From Acinetobacter sp. (lineage in GTDB: Bacteria > Pseudomonadota > Gammaproteobacteria > Pseudomonadales > Moraxellaceae): a stretch of 64,000 nucleotides of DNA. Under the pieces are notes generated by a model, which worked only from the letters and a program-made list of their open reading frames with translations, ran no database searches and was not told the DNA's origin. Positions 44,931 to 54,587 of the stretch are shown piece by piece. A program made the position numbers and the translations under genes. The first letter of the stretch is position 1. Every line of letters starts with the position of its first letter. The stretch lies in contig JAITLL010000018.1 in NCBI GenBank assembly GCA_031277915.1, positions 1 through 64,000 on the forward strand, given 5' to 3'.

Positions 44931-45464
44931 GTGGTTGACAAAGCGAAGGATGAATTTTGGCAAGATATTTCACCTATTCTTAATCCATTCAAACCAGATG
45001 CATTACCAGAGGCTTATATTGCCGATGCAGCATCGGACGATGAACGTCTTTATGTACCTTTTACCGATACTGTATCGTCGCGTCCGCTATGGATTTCACC
45101 TTCACAAAATAAATGGTGCGATATCCTCATGGCCAAAAGCGCCGGTCTGGTCAATCGACACTACCATCCACACGAAGTTTTTGCCTACACCATCTCTGGA
45201 AAATGGGGCTATCTGGAACATGACTGGACAGCAACAAAAGGGGACTTCGTTTATGAAACGCCGGGCGAAGGACATACGCTCGTCGCTTTTGACCATCCTG
45301 AACCAATGCGTGCTTTTTTCATTGTAAAAGGGCCACTGATCTGGTTGGACGAACAAGGCAACCCCGACGGATATTTCGACGTGCATTCATATATCGAGAT
45401 GTGTAAAGCACATTATGAAAAAGTCGGCCTCGGCGCGGAGATGATTGAAAAACTTTATCGTTGA
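44931..45464 (+). CDS. Cupin of the 2,4'-dihydroxyacetophenone dioxygenase family
   Basis: A 177-residue protein from a GTG at 44931 with a perfect upstream ribosome site (aaggag). It has a cupin core with metal ligands in NRHYHPHEVFAYTISGKWGY (two His and Glu) and a later His in GEGHTLVAF. Relatives cleave the C-C bond of hydroxy-aryl ketones, giving carboxylic acids. It is first in an operon with an aromatic-acid-type MFS importer and a diol dehydrogenase, consistent with catabolism of a hydroxyketone. The exact substrate is unknown. Confidence 0.75.
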   Translation: MVDKAKDEFWQDISPILNPFKPDALPEAYIADAASDDERLYVPFTDTVSSRPLWISPSQNKWCDILMAKSAGLVNRHYHPHEVFAYTISGKWGYLEHDWTATKGDFVYETPGEGHTLVAFDHPEPMRAFFIVKGPLIWLDEQGNPDGYFDVHSYIEMCKAHYEKVGLGAEMIEKLYR

Positions 45465-45488
45465 TCAACAGCTGCAAAGGAATATGCA

Positions 45489-46727
45489 ATGTATACATCT
45501 CATCGGTCCTTTTTGACCTACGAAAATCGGTTATTGCTGATTTTGTGCGTGACCTCCGGTTTCGTGTTTTTTGACCGTCTGGCCTTGTCGTTTCTATTTC
45601 CTTTTATATCCGATGAGTTACATCTCAGTGAAATGCAGCTCGGCCTCATGTCTTCTGCACTGTCGTTGACATGGGCATTATCGGGGGCATTGTCAGGCGC
45701 GTGGTCCGATGCTCGAAGTATACGTAAACCCATTCTTTTGCTCGCTGTACTTGGCTTTTCAGTATGTGCGGCTGCTTCTAGTTGGGTGGTCGGGTTTATG
45801 AGTTTACTCATACTTCGTGCCTTGATGGGGTTGTTCGAAGGGCCAGTTTTACCCATGTCACAGTCCTTAATGGTAGACAGTTCCACACCTGCACGCCGTG
45901 GACTAAATATGGGCCTGTTACAAGGCTCATCTCCCGGACTCATTGGTGGTGTGATCGGACCGCCCGTGGTGATCGGTATTGCGACGCATTATGGATGGCG
46001 TGATGCATTTTACGTTTCATGTATCGCAGGCTTGGTTCTCGCCTTGTGTATATGGCTTTGGGTAAAAGAAAAGCCGAGTCAGGCACAACCCGTACAAGCA
46101 CAGCAAAACTCTACTGTAAGCAGATGGGTTCTACTACGTGAACGGAATATTTTGTTGTGTGTCCTGATTGGTTGCTGTTTTCTCACGTGGTTTGTGGTGA
46201 TTATTTCATTTGCACCGACATTTTTAATGAAATATCGGCATTTTTCTGCAACGGACATGACCATTGTTATGACTTGTCTGGGTGCAGCGTGGGTGTTTTG
46301 GGGATTTGTGGTTCCCGGGTTATCCGACCGTATGGGGCGTAAGACAGCTCTATTGATCTTTTCCCCAATTGCTGCTTTATGCCCAATTGCCATGATTTAT
46401 GGTACATCCGTCATGAGTCTAGGATTATTCGTGTTCTTGACCTATACGGGGCTTGGTTGTTTCACATTATTTATGTCGACCATTCCCGCTGAAACCGTAC
46501 CACGCCATTCAATTGCAAGTGCACTGGGACTGATTATGGGAACAAGTGAACTGGTCGGTGGCTTTTTTGCCCCGATCGTCGCAGGTTTTGCGGCGGATCA
46601 TTATGGGTTAGCAATCGCCATGTGGATGGCTGCCGCCGCCGCTATGATTGCAGGCATTTTCTCGGCTGGACTCAAAGAGACCGCACCGATCGTACTAAAA
46701 AAGCAAACCGACAACGTAATTTCATAA
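45489..46727 (+). CDS. MFS importer (aromatic acid/sugar acid type)
   Basis: A 412-residue protein with about 12 membrane segments. It has the DRLALSFLFPFISDELHLSE beginning typical of the anion/aromatic acid:H+ symporter families and an MFS loop SDRMGRKTA between helices. It lies 24 bp after the cupin gene and 25 bp before the dehydrogenase gene, so all three should be one transcript. It probably imports the compound that the cupin and dehydrogenase degrade. Confidence 0.8.
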   Translation: MYTSHRSFLTYENRLLLILCVTSGFVFFDRLALSFLFPFISDELHLSEMQLGLMSSALSLTWALSGALSGAWSDARSIRKPILLLAVLGFSVCAAASSWVVGFMSLLILRALMGLFEGPVLPMSQSLMVDSSTPARRGLNMGLLQGSSPGLIGGVIGPPVVIGIATHYGWRDAFYVSCIAGLVLALCIWLWVKEKPSQAQPVQAQQNSTVSRWVLLRERNILLCVLIGCCFLTWFVVIISFAPTFLMKYRHFSATDMTIVMTCLGAAWVFWGFVVPGLSDRMGRKTALLIFSPIAALCPIAMIYGTSVMSLGLFVFLTYTGLGCFTLFMSTIPAETVPRHSIASALGLIMGTSELVGGFFAPIVAGFAADHYGLAIAMWMAAAAAMIAGIFSAGLKETAPIVLKKQTDNVIS

Positions 46728-46752
46728 ATACAAACTGATGATGGAGAAAAAT

Positions 46753-47823
46753 ATGATGCGCGCGCTTAAATGGCATGCTGCCCATGATATTCGTTTAGAA
46801 AAAATTGAAGTACCGACACCCAAAGCTAATGAAGTCGTTGTTTCGGTTGCATATTGTGGCATTTGTGGCAGTGACTTACATGAATATGACAGCGGCCCAC
46901 ATGCAATTCCGATAGAAGTACCTCATAAACTGTCAGGCAGTGTGGCACCCATCATTATAGGACATGAGTTTTGTGGCACTGTGGTGCAGGTCGGAAGTTC
47001 TGTAAGAAACTTTAAAGTCGGCGACCGTGTTTCGGTAGAACCAGAATATCGCTGTCAACAATGTGCATATTGCGAAACTGGTTCATACAACCTATGTGTA
47101 TCAATGGGTTTTGCCGGTTTAATGGGAGACGGCGGTATGGCTGAGTTTGCCGTTATTCCAGCTTATATGTTGCACCATTTACCCGATACGGTGAGTTTTG
47201 AACAAGCTGCGACATTTGAGCCAGCCGCAGTAGCACTACATGCCTTACACCGTGCTGAACTCAAGCTTGGTGACACATGTGCCGTATTTGGTTTAGGGCC
47301 AATTGGCCTTTTACTGGTTGCACTCGCAAAGTTACAAGGAGCCACCACCATTGTTGCGGTCGATGTTTCAGAAGAACGCTTAAGCTCTGCTAAACAAGCT
47401 GGAGCAACGCATGTGTTCAATGGTCGAGAGTTTGATAGTCATGCATTGGTTCAGGCCATTCAAGCGGAAACAAACGGGTTGGGGGTAGATGTTAGCTTTG
47501 AAGCTGCTGGCTTAAACGCCACTTTGGAAAATGGATTACAGGCCCTGCGTAAAGGAGGGAAACTGGTCATGGTGGGCCTCATGTCTGAAGCTAAATTTAA
47601 CTCATTTGATATGGTGAATAATGAGTTATCTCTCATAGCGAGTGTGGGTTATCGACATGTCTATGAAGAACTTATTCAACTGGTTGCAAATAAAATGTTT
47701 GATCCATCTTTCATTGTGACCAAAGTTGTCCCGTTGGAGCGCGCTGTTACTGATGGTTTCGATGCACTGCTTAAAGACAGATCACAAATCAAAATTTTGG
47801 TGGCACCGAACTTGAGTTCTTAA
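46753..47823 (+). CDS. Zinc-dependent 2,3-butanediol dehydrogenase-like enzyme
   Basis: About 356 residues. ATGs at 46753 and 46756 follow a ggagaaaaat site; the ATG at 46738 precedes it. Catalytic Zn ligands are Cys 37 region (AYCGICGSDLHEYD) and GHEF. The structural Zn loop is CQQCAYCETGSYNLC, and the NAD-binding motif is GLGPIGLL. The sequence follows the (R,R)-butanediol dehydrogenase branch, which oxidises vicinal diols or acetoin. In this operon it may process a hydroxyketone or its reduced form. It is the last gene before a strong bidirectional terminator. Confidence 0.8.
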   Translation: MMRALKWHAAHDIRLEKIEVPTPKANEVVVSVAYCGICGSDLHEYDSGPHAIPIEVPHKLSGSVAPIIIGHEFCGTVVQVGSSVRNFKVGDRVSVEPEYRCQQCAYCETGSYNLCVSMGFAGLMGDGGMAEFAVIPAYMLHHLPDTVSFEQAATFEPAAVALHALHRAELKLGDTCAVFGLGPIGLLLVALAKLQGATTIVAVDVSEERLSSAKQAGATHVFNGREFDSHALVQAIQAETNGLGVDVSFEAAGLNATLENGLQALRKGGKLVMVGLMSEAKFNSFDMVNNELSLIASVGYRHVYEELIQLVANKMFDPSFIVTKVVPLERAVTDGFDALLKDRSQIKILVAPNLSS

Positions 47824-47854
47824 GTATTTATAATAATTAGATGAGTCAAAATTA

Positions 47855-47885
47855 AAAAAGCCCTTCTTATATAAGGGCTTTTTTA
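47855..47885. terminator. Bidirectional terminator
   Basis: aaaaaagccctt / aagggctttttt with a seven-base loop, between the convergent dehydrogenase (+) and FadL-like (-) genes. Confidence 0.85.
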
Positions 47886-47920
47886 AGGATTTTTATCAAT
47901 CTAAGAATCTACCAGTAGCT

Positions 47921-49111
47921 CTATTTCTTTTGATAAGACAATTTTAAACCTAAAACAATACTATCATTATTTGTGAATTTTCCGACAATATCTCCATTTT
48001 GGCGTTTAGCTTCAGCATCTCCGAGCCATAAATATTTACCACCAAACGAGATTACCCATTCGGGTATAAAGTGATATTGGAACCCAAGACCAACTCCCCA
48101 ATAACCATTAATTGGTCCTAATGCATTTGCAGGATCACCAAGGCCTGAATCCCAATTCACCGAGGTTGATAGAACAAACTTTTCAGACATCTTTTTCGCC
48201 AGTCCAACTTGAGCTGACCACTGATTTTTCTCATAATTAATTAATGGGAAGCCTGTATGGTTCGGACTTGCCGAGGCGGTTCGTTCTGCTAATTTAACTG
48301 GCTTTAATTCGAAATCTTTCCAAGGAACCCAGCGAACATTTGCAGTTAATAAAATCTGCTTACTTAAACCTATCTGAGAATCAAAGTTAACTGATTTGGG
48401 AGAAGTAAATGTTATAGGTGATATATAAACATCATCATTTAAAGCACTAAATTGTTCTCTACTTTCAGTTTTATGCTTGATTTCTGAACGATAGGTGAGG
48501 GCTGTTTTTAAACCTAATTCAGGCTTTTTAATGTTTAAACCTATAACCCAACCAGTCGCATAATCTGGGTCCAGTTCGGCATTATAATTTGCCATACCTT
48601 TATAGACATGCCCTCGTAATTGAACTTTACCTTGTATCTCTTCAATCGCTGGTCCTGCATAAATATTAAAATATTTATTAAGATTTAAACCAACCAACGC
48701 CGTCAAATTATGGCTACTCAATATAGCATTAGTCCCTTGTTCTAGGTCATTTAGAGATTGAGAAACAAAATCACTTTGGCCATGATGTTGAAGATTAATA
48801 CTAAAGGGTTGGTCATAAAGAAGACCAATACTAATATTTTCATTTAAATCAGTTTTTAATCCGCCTCTGACGGATGAATAATTTTTGGTAATATTTGGAA
48901 TATTCTGTGGAACACCAGAATGGCCTAGCCCCATATCTTGCCCACTTATTTGAGGAATAACATAGTTATAAGAGGCTGAGGCATAGGTTCCCTCTTGGAG
49001 AAAATCGGTAATTGGCTGCCCAGATCTATCTAAAGCAGCCGCATATATTGTAGTTAAGAATGGTGATACTGCTAAAATAAGCACAGTGTAATAAGCATTA
49101 TGTGAATACAT
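47921..49111 (-). CDS. FadL/OmpP1-type outer membrane channel
   Basis: About 396 residues from the ATG at 49111 (MYSHNAYYTVLILAVSPFLT), which has a gagg site; the 13-residue upstream extension is unlikely. A signal peptide is followed by a beta-barrel with the family features GLGHSGVPQNIPNITKNYSS near the N-terminal plug and a C-terminal strand ending LGLKLSYQKK. FadL-family channels take up hydrophobic compounds. It lies downstream of the arylsulfatase and its activating enzyme and probably admits their hydrophobic sulfate-ester substrate. Confidence 0.75.
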   Translation of the reverse strand: MYSHNAYYTVLILAVSPFLTTIYAAALDRSGQPITDFLQEGTYASASYNYVIPQISGQDMGLGHSGVPQNIPNITKNYSSVRGGLKTDLNENISIGLLYDQPFSINLQHHGQSDFVSQSLNDLEQGTNAILSSHNLTALVGLNLNKYFNIYAGPAIEEIQGKVQLRGHVYKGMANYNAELDPDYATGWVIGLNIKKPELGLKTALTYRSEIKHKTESREQFSALNDDVYISPITFTSPKSVNFDSQIGLSKQILLTANVRWVPWKDFELKPVKLAERTASASPNHTGFPLINYEKNQWSAQVGLAKKMSEKFVLSTSVNWDSGLGDPANALGPINGYWGVGLGFQYHFIPEWVISFGGKYLWLGDAEAKRQNGDIVGKFTNNDSIVLGLKLSYQKK

Positions 49112-49294
49112 GGTAGCCTCAAATTCCTTTTGGGGCATACAACATCCCAATTTAATATTTTTTATTAGAATGTTGTATGAATATTATCTATATTGTGATT
49201 TAGAATTAAGTAAATATCCTTAGTCTGGTATGGGTTAATTTTGACTTTTAATACTCTCCTATAGTTCTCTAAATTTTTCGTTTCTATATTGCCG

Positions 49295-50254
49295 TTAAGG
49301 GCGGACAACACATCTGAAACCTATATGACTACTGGATGTATCAATAGCTTCAGGATGTCTAGCTGCTGGCCTATATCGTCGACAATAATTAGGTGCGCAG
49401 AGGTGAGAACCTCCTTTAAGTACCCGTCGGGGAATATCTATATGTGGCATTGTGGGATCATGACTTTGATGTTCTTTGCCACCTCGAGGATTGTGTCGTA
49501 TACAGCAAGGTGAAACAGATTTGAATTGATGGGTTGGCGACCAAAAATCTGCTGTCCATTCCCATACATTTCCGATCATGTCATATAGCCCATAGTCATT
49601 TGGTGGAAACATTTTTACGGGAGACGTTCGGGAGTAGCCATCCTCCATTGTATTTTCATATGGAAAGTTTCCTTGCCATGTATTCGCCATATGTTTGCCC
49701 ATAGGGGTGAGTTCATTACCCCACGCAAATTCACAACCCTCAAGATTTCCTCTAGCTGCATACTCCCATTCTGCTTCAGTCGGTAAAGATTTCCCTAACC
49801 ACGAGGCATAAGCCAAAGCATCACAATACGCAATATGAACAACTGGATGATCATCTAAACCGTGAAGTGTAGACTCAGGACCCTGTGGATTACGCCATGT
49901 AGTTCCAAATTCAAATTTCCACCAAGCCCAATCTGTTAACTCATCTCGATTTGTAGGAGAGACAAAGAGTAAGGAGCCAGGTTGTAACATATGAGCTGGA
50001 GCTCCTGGGTAATCGCTTGGATTCGGAGGGAGTTCAGCAAAAGTTACATATCCAGTTGTCTCAACAAACTGTTTAAATTGCAAGTTTGTAACAGGTGTTT
50101 TATCAATCCAAAAAGGAGAAACATTCACATGATGGGCAGGGGCTTCTTCCGGATAATGGGCATTTGAGCCCATTAGGAAAGTGCCCCCATTTAGGTAAAC
50201 CATATCGTTCATATCAATATCATTCATCACTCGTGGTTGATCTGTCATACTCAT
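49295..50254 (-). CDS. Formylglycine-generating enzyme-type sulfatase activator
   Basis: A 319-residue FGE-sulfatase domain protein: MVYLNGGTFLMGS, NPVTNLQFKQF-like PVTNLQFKQFVE, LPTEAEWEYAARGN, VWEWTADFW, and the C-terminal RVLKGGSHLCAPNYCRRYRP. Cys 286 and Cys 291 keep the five-residue spacing of the two catalytic cysteines of human FGE (336 and 341). It converts the sulfatase active-site Cys to formylglycine. Its start codon follows the arylsulfatase stop directly (TAAATG), so the two are coupled. No signal peptide is seen. Confidence 0.88.
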   Translation of the reverse strand: MSMTDQPRVMNDIDMNDMVYLNGGTFLMGSNAHYPEEAPAHHVNVSPFWIDKTPVTNLQFKQFVETTGYVTFAELPPNPSDYPGAPAHMLQPGSLLFVSPTNRDELTDWAWWKFEFGTTWRNPQGPESTLHGLDDHPVVHIAYCDALAYASWLGKSLPTEAEWEYAARGNLEGCEFAWGNELTPMGKHMANTWQGNFPYENTMEDGYSRTSPVKMFPPNDYGLYDMIGNVWEWTADFWSPTHQFKSVSPCCIRHNPRGGKEHQSHDPTMPHIDIPRRVLKGGSHLCAPNYCRRYRPAARHPEAIDTSSSHIGFRCVVRP

Positions 50255-51877
50255 TTATCTAAAAGGTACAGGAGTCTTATATTTCTTCATGGTTTCTAAA
50301 TGCCTCATCACAGCTTCTTTTAAAACTGGAATTTGAGGTTGTTTTAGAGGAGCCATGGCATGCTCTTCTTTTGGGTCAATAAGTAAATTGAAAATTTTTC
50401 CACCATACAGCAAAGGTTGAGCTGTTCCTTGAAAAGGACTTGCTTGAGGCCATGTATCCGGATTGTTAAAGCTTTGTTCTTTAACTAATAATTTATATTC
50501 AGCAATACGGATTCCCATAAAACTATCATTTGCCCAATAATATTGGACCCGGCGGCGTGACTTCCCATCGTCAGCAATGAGAAATGAGGACTGATCGATA
50601 GTATCCATATAACGATCACTAGGCATGCTATTACCTGCACCCGCTAAACTGAGGGAAGTTGCATAAATATCAGTTAGATCAAATAATCCTTCAGATACTC
50701 GTCCCGGTTTAATGACTCCAGGCCAAAAAGCAATTCCCAGAACACGGACGCCACCTTCAAAACTAGTGGCTTTTCCTGCACGAAATGGGGTAACACCTGT
50801 ATCAGGAAATGTTTCACTAAATGGACCATTATCGCTCGCTAAAATAATGAGTGTGTTCTCTGCTTGACCAGACTTTTCTAATGCTTTTCGTATTTGTCCT
50901 ATCCGATAGTCAATTTCTACTAAAGCATCTTTGTAGGGATATTTCGCAAGCGATTTACCTAAAAAATCAGGATGTGGATAATTATCATTGTGGCAGCAAC
51001 GTGTCCCCATATAGAGAAAAAATGGTTTATTGCTATTCTTTGCATCATTAATAAAGCTAATTGCTTTATCTGTTAATTTTTCATCTACTAGACGAATTGA
51101 ATCATTATCGATCGGGAAAACAGCTTTTGCTTCTTGACCTTTAGAAGCTTCTACAATAGCCATTATTTCGCCTTCAGCAGCCCATTTTTTTCGGGCAGGA
51201 TCTAACATCAATTCTGGATTACGCCAAGATTCTCGCCATGCTGTATAGTCGTCAGATGATGTAAGTATTCCATAATAATGATCGAAACCGACATTTTGTG
51301 GTTGAGCTTCTTTGGCAGAACCTAGGTGCCATTTACCAATTGCTTGTGTTACATAGCCAGCATCTTTGAGTTTTTGGGGAAGGGTTGTGTTGGGGTTAAT
51401 CCCTCTTTCATGAGCACCTTCACCGGGTAGCATTGGACGTAATAGACCTGTTCGAATAGGTAGTTGTCCAGTTAAAATTGAAGCTCTAGTAGGTGTACAA
51501 GAGGGTTGTGAATAAGTATTCATTAACTGTAGGCCATCTTTGGCCATACGATCCATATTGGGTGTAGCAGCACCTGTAGAAACTCCGCCGCCGTATACTC
51601 CAAGATCGCCCCAACCAACGTCATCTAATAAAATAACGATAATATTAGGAGCATGACCGAAACGTTGTTTAAGTACATTTAATCGTTGCTGGGTAGATGA
51701 TTCTTGTTTAACACGAACAATGGAGGGTTCTTGATTCGGATGGTCGGCTTTGGTCTGTGCTAAAAATGTATCATCTGTCATCGCTGTCGTTTGGGCATTA
51801 ATATGTTGTGCCAATGTTGATAAAGCAAATGCAGAAATTAGAGCTGTACTCATACGTAATTTTGTATTTAAGAGCAT
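50255..51877 (-). CDS. Exported arylsulfatase
   Basis: A 540-residue protein with an N-terminal signal sequence (cleavage near HINAQ). It has metal-binding Asp 85 and Asp 86 (VILLDDVGWGDLG), the formylglycine site Cys 127 in SCTPTRASILTG, AIGKWHLG and ASDNGPF. It hydrolyses sulfate esters in the periplasm to release sulfate. Maturation requires the FGE encoded next to it. A good ribosome site (agga) precedes the ATG. The divergent AraC regulator at 52530 may control the unit. Confidence 0.9.
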   Translation of the reverse strand: MLLNTKLRMSTALISAFALSTLAQHINAQTTAMTDDTFLAQTKADHPNQEPSIVRVKQESSTQQRLNVLKQRFGHAPNIIVILLDDVGWGDLGVYGGGVSTGAATPNMDRMAKDGLQLMNTYSQPSCTPTRASILTGQLPIRTGLLRPMLPGEGAHERGINPNTTLPQKLKDAGYVTQAIGKWHLGSAKEAQPQNVGFDHYYGILTSSDDYTAWRESWRNPELMLDPARKKWAAEGEIMAIVEASKGQEAKAVFPIDNDSIRLVDEKLTDKAISFINDAKNSNKPFFLYMGTRCCHNDNYPHPDFLGKSLAKYPYKDALVEIDYRIGQIRKALEKSGQAENTLIILASDNGPFSETFPDTGVTPFRAGKATSFEGGVRVLGIAFWPGVIKPGRVSEGLFDLTDIYATSLSLAGAGNSMPSDRYMDTIDQSSFLIADDGKSRRRVQYYWANDSFMGIRIAEYKLLVKEQSFNNPDTWPQASPFQGTAQPLLYGGKIFNLLIDPKEEHAMAPLKQPQIPVLKEAVMRHLETMKKYKTPVPFR

Positions 51878-52529
51878 GATATATTCCTGATCATTGGAAG
51901 ATATATCTAATTTTTAGCAACCGTAATGTTGAGCTTAATAATTAGAAGTTGAGTAATAGAAAAATTTAAATTAAAAAGTGGTTTTAAGTGATGTTATAAA
52001 TCAGTATCTTATTTGATATAGGGGCAATTTTTTCTTTAACTGATTATATGGAGGCTGAATAACTTTAAAAAAAATAGAGTGTAATCCAAAATTAAACATA
52101 ATTTATTCCTTTAATTAATCTATTCGGAATTTTCCAAGAGTAAAAATTAACTGAACTTGGAAAATATATAACCTAAGCTATATTTTTTGTATGTGAATTT
52201 CAATTAGTAGAAATTCTATTAAATTTATTAAGTTGTTAATACTTATAATTTTTTATAAAATTTTGACCTAAAGTAGAAGTGAAATGGCATAAATTAGAAA
52301 TAAACAATTCATGAGGATAAGTCATTCAAATATCAAAGCTATTAGAGCTGTCGTAATCAATTTCAAAGGATACGCTGTATGAAAATTATTGTTTAGTGTA
52401 TGATAAATCTAAGATTTAAAAAGTAGATCTCCATATTTTTTTGAAATAGTTTTGATTAATTTTTTCAAAATATTTATGAAAGTTTCTGACTAAAATTAAT
52501 TTATCTGAATAGGTTTGGTTGGTGTAAAA
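51878..52529. other. Long intergenic region between sulfatase operon and AraC gene
   Basis: About 650 bp, very AT-rich, with promoters for the divergent arylsulfatase and AraC genes. The only clear short repeat I noticed is ggaattttcc (52130-52139), the same word that lies upstream of the tyrosinase gene. I saw no gene. Confidence 0.4.
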
Positions 52530-53594
52530 GTGAAGGTAAGTTTTAATACAAATGGTAAAGTTCGAATTGGTTTAATTAATCATATACTAGATAATTGTGA
52601 CTCTTTTAATATTACCAGAGAAGAATTAATAGAAAAAATTAATTTAAATGAAAACTTATTGATAGACCCTAATTCTTTTTTATCATTTCAATATTTAGAA
52701 AAAATAATACTTTTCTTATTTTCTAATTCAGATGACCCATTAAAATTAATCAAATTTATTGACAAAAATAACTCTATAGCAAATGGAGTATTAGGTTATT
52801 TAATTGAAATTAGTTCCACCTTGCAAGAAGCAATAGAGACTTTTGAAAAATATTGGGAGCTAAATGGTAAAATTGGTAAGGTTTTTCTAATCGAAAAGGA
52901 AGAATTTATTTCTCTAGAGTGGGTATGCTTATTAGGTAGTCCAAAATTTATAAAATATGCAACAGAGTATAAAATTGCTTGGTGGACTAGTATTGTTCAA
53001 CTCGTCAAAAGTAATGAACAAACGATCTTGCATTCGATACATTTTCAACATGATGTTTTGAAACCTGAACATGTTGAATTTTATGAAAACTTTTTTAAAT
53101 GTCCTGTATATTTTAATCAGCCAAAGTCAGCAATTGTTTTATCAAAAAATGCATTAAATTTACCATTAAAAACAGCAAATCGTAGATTGTATGAAAGTAT
53201 TGAAAATTACGCCAAATTAATTGTGAAAGAGTCAATAGAGAGTAATGAATTTACGAGTAAAGTACGTTCTATCTTATATGAGCAGCTATATATAGGAGGA
53301 AATTTTTCACGTGACTATATTGCAAGTAAATTAGGGGTAAGTGAGCGTACATTAAGTAGAAAATTACTTGAAGAGCAAAGTAAATATAGTGATATTTTAG
53401 ATGAAATTAGATTTGATCTTGCAAAAAATTATTTGAGAAACAAAGATTTTAAAATATCTATAATTTCTAAATCTTTGGGGTTCTATACTTCTACTGCTTT
53501 TATAACTTGGTTCAAGTCCAAAACAGGAAGTACACCAAATAAGTTTAGAGAGACTCATAAAGAAAAATGCCTGCTCAACTCTATAAATAACTGA
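52530..53594 (+). CDS. AraC family regulator (arabinose-binding-like N-terminal domain)
   Basis: About 354 residues from the GTG at 52530 (MKVSFNTNGKVRIGL); a TTG start at 52515 is also in frame. The N-terminal domain (about 20-210) is of the kind seen in OruR/VirF-like regulators. The C-terminal AraC HTH (about 245-350) contains SRDYIASKLGVSERTLSRKL and ISIISKSLGFYTSTAFITWF. It is divergent from the sulfatase genes. AT-rich codon use is stronger than in the neighbours. Confidence 0.75.
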   Translation: MKVSFNTNGKVRIGLINHILDNCDSFNITREELIEKINLNENLLIDPNSFLSFQYLEKIILFLFSNSDDPLKLIKFIDKNNSIANGVLGYLIEISSTLQEAIETFEKYWELNGKIGKVFLIEKEEFISLEWVCLLGSPKFIKYATEYKIAWWTSIVQLVKSNEQTILHSIHFQHDVLKPEHVEFYENFFKCPVYFNQPKSAIVLSKNALNLPLKTANRRLYESIENYAKLIVKESIESNEFTSKVRSILYEQLYIGGNFSRDYIASKLGVSERTLSRKLLEEQSKYSDILDEIRFDLAKNYLRNKDFKISIISKSLGFYTSTAFITWFKSKTGSTPNKFRETHKEKCLLNSINN

Positions 53595-53643
53595 ATATTC
53601 CTAGATGAACAGGCTAAATTTCTAAACATACCTTTAAGGGTGC

Positions 53644-53845
53644 TTAGGTAAAGTTAAGCACGCCGTATTCAGAGCCACCTTTAAAGCCAATTTTCAGCCA
53701 GTTTAAATTTTTAAACAGAGGGTTTTCAGAACTGTTAAGCGCAGGGGCATCTTTAACACTTTCAAGAAGTGGGCAAATTTCATTGGCTGAGAGATACCAC
53801 TCTGCATCCTGCCATGTCGCTGTTTTTCCAATACTACTTCTTAGT
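53644..53845 (-). pseudogene. C-terminal relic of a serine hydrolase (beta-lactamase-like)
   Basis: On the minus strand 53845-53644 reads RSSIGKTATWQDAEWYLSAN, then EICPLLESVKDAPALNSSEN, ending WLKIGFKGGSEYGVLNFT and a stop. The FKGGSEYGV segment resembles the KTG-box region of class A beta-lactamase-like serine hydrolases. No start or upstream half exists, so this is a fragment. Confidence 0.5.
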
Positions 53846-54190
53846 TAGAAAGTTCGTCACTGAATGTCCTCTCTTATTAAAAATTAATCTCTAATTTTTT
53901 ATCAATAGCTTAAAACAATAGTTCATTTTGGCTTATCAAACTCAATATATCTATATAAATTTAAAGCGCTTTATAAACCTCAAATTAATAATAAATTTGA
54001 ATTATTTATTCTTATTTTTTTTATGATCTATTTTAAAGCAAATGTCATTTTGTGTGCTTGACGATAAGAGACTTGAGCACTATTCTTTGCGGACTGGCCA
54101 CATTGCCAGTCAGTCGTCGCAGACTGCACAATGAAAGACCGTATCAGGATTATTTCTTCTGAGGAATAGTTTTGTGCGTGGACTCCTCGT

Positions 54191-54307
54191 TCCCTCCCGT
54201 AGCGGTAGGACGGGAGAGGGACACCCTCGGGTGTGCTGGTCAAGTCTTTCTCCAGTCTGCGAACCTTCTTCCGTTCTGCCACCCTAATTTTAATGTTTTG
54301 GCAGAAC
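54191..54307 (+). ncRNA. Candidate structured RNA in TetR module copy 3
   Basis: Stems tccctcccgt (54191-54200) with acgggagaggga (54210-54221), and gttctgcca (54273-54281) with tggcagaac (54299-54307). The loop of the last stem differs from copy 2 while the arms are unchanged, which favours selection on structure. Confidence 0.4.
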
Positions 54308-54587
54308 TCCCAATAAAAAGGAGTTGGCTTTGCACATTCATTATTTCTTGGCAACCTTTGCCAAAAGCTATAACGACACAACTTAAAACATATTTAGCAG
54401 CTTGATCACCAATAGGTTTTCAGGCTTTAAGTCATTAAGGCTCAAAAAACTTGCATCAACAATAAAACTTGAGATGTGCTCGGCACAGTCTTTATGGCTT
54501 TGCTACGCCTTTTTTTCACCTTTAGAAAAGTAAAAGGCTTTTATATCTCATTTATATACAACAATAATTTTTTATAGCGGTAAAACT

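Noticed and set aside
44935-45327. 130-residue plus-strand frame over the cupin gene
   Set aside because: It overlaps the cupin gene in another frame. The cupin gene has the aaggag site and the metal-ligand motifs.
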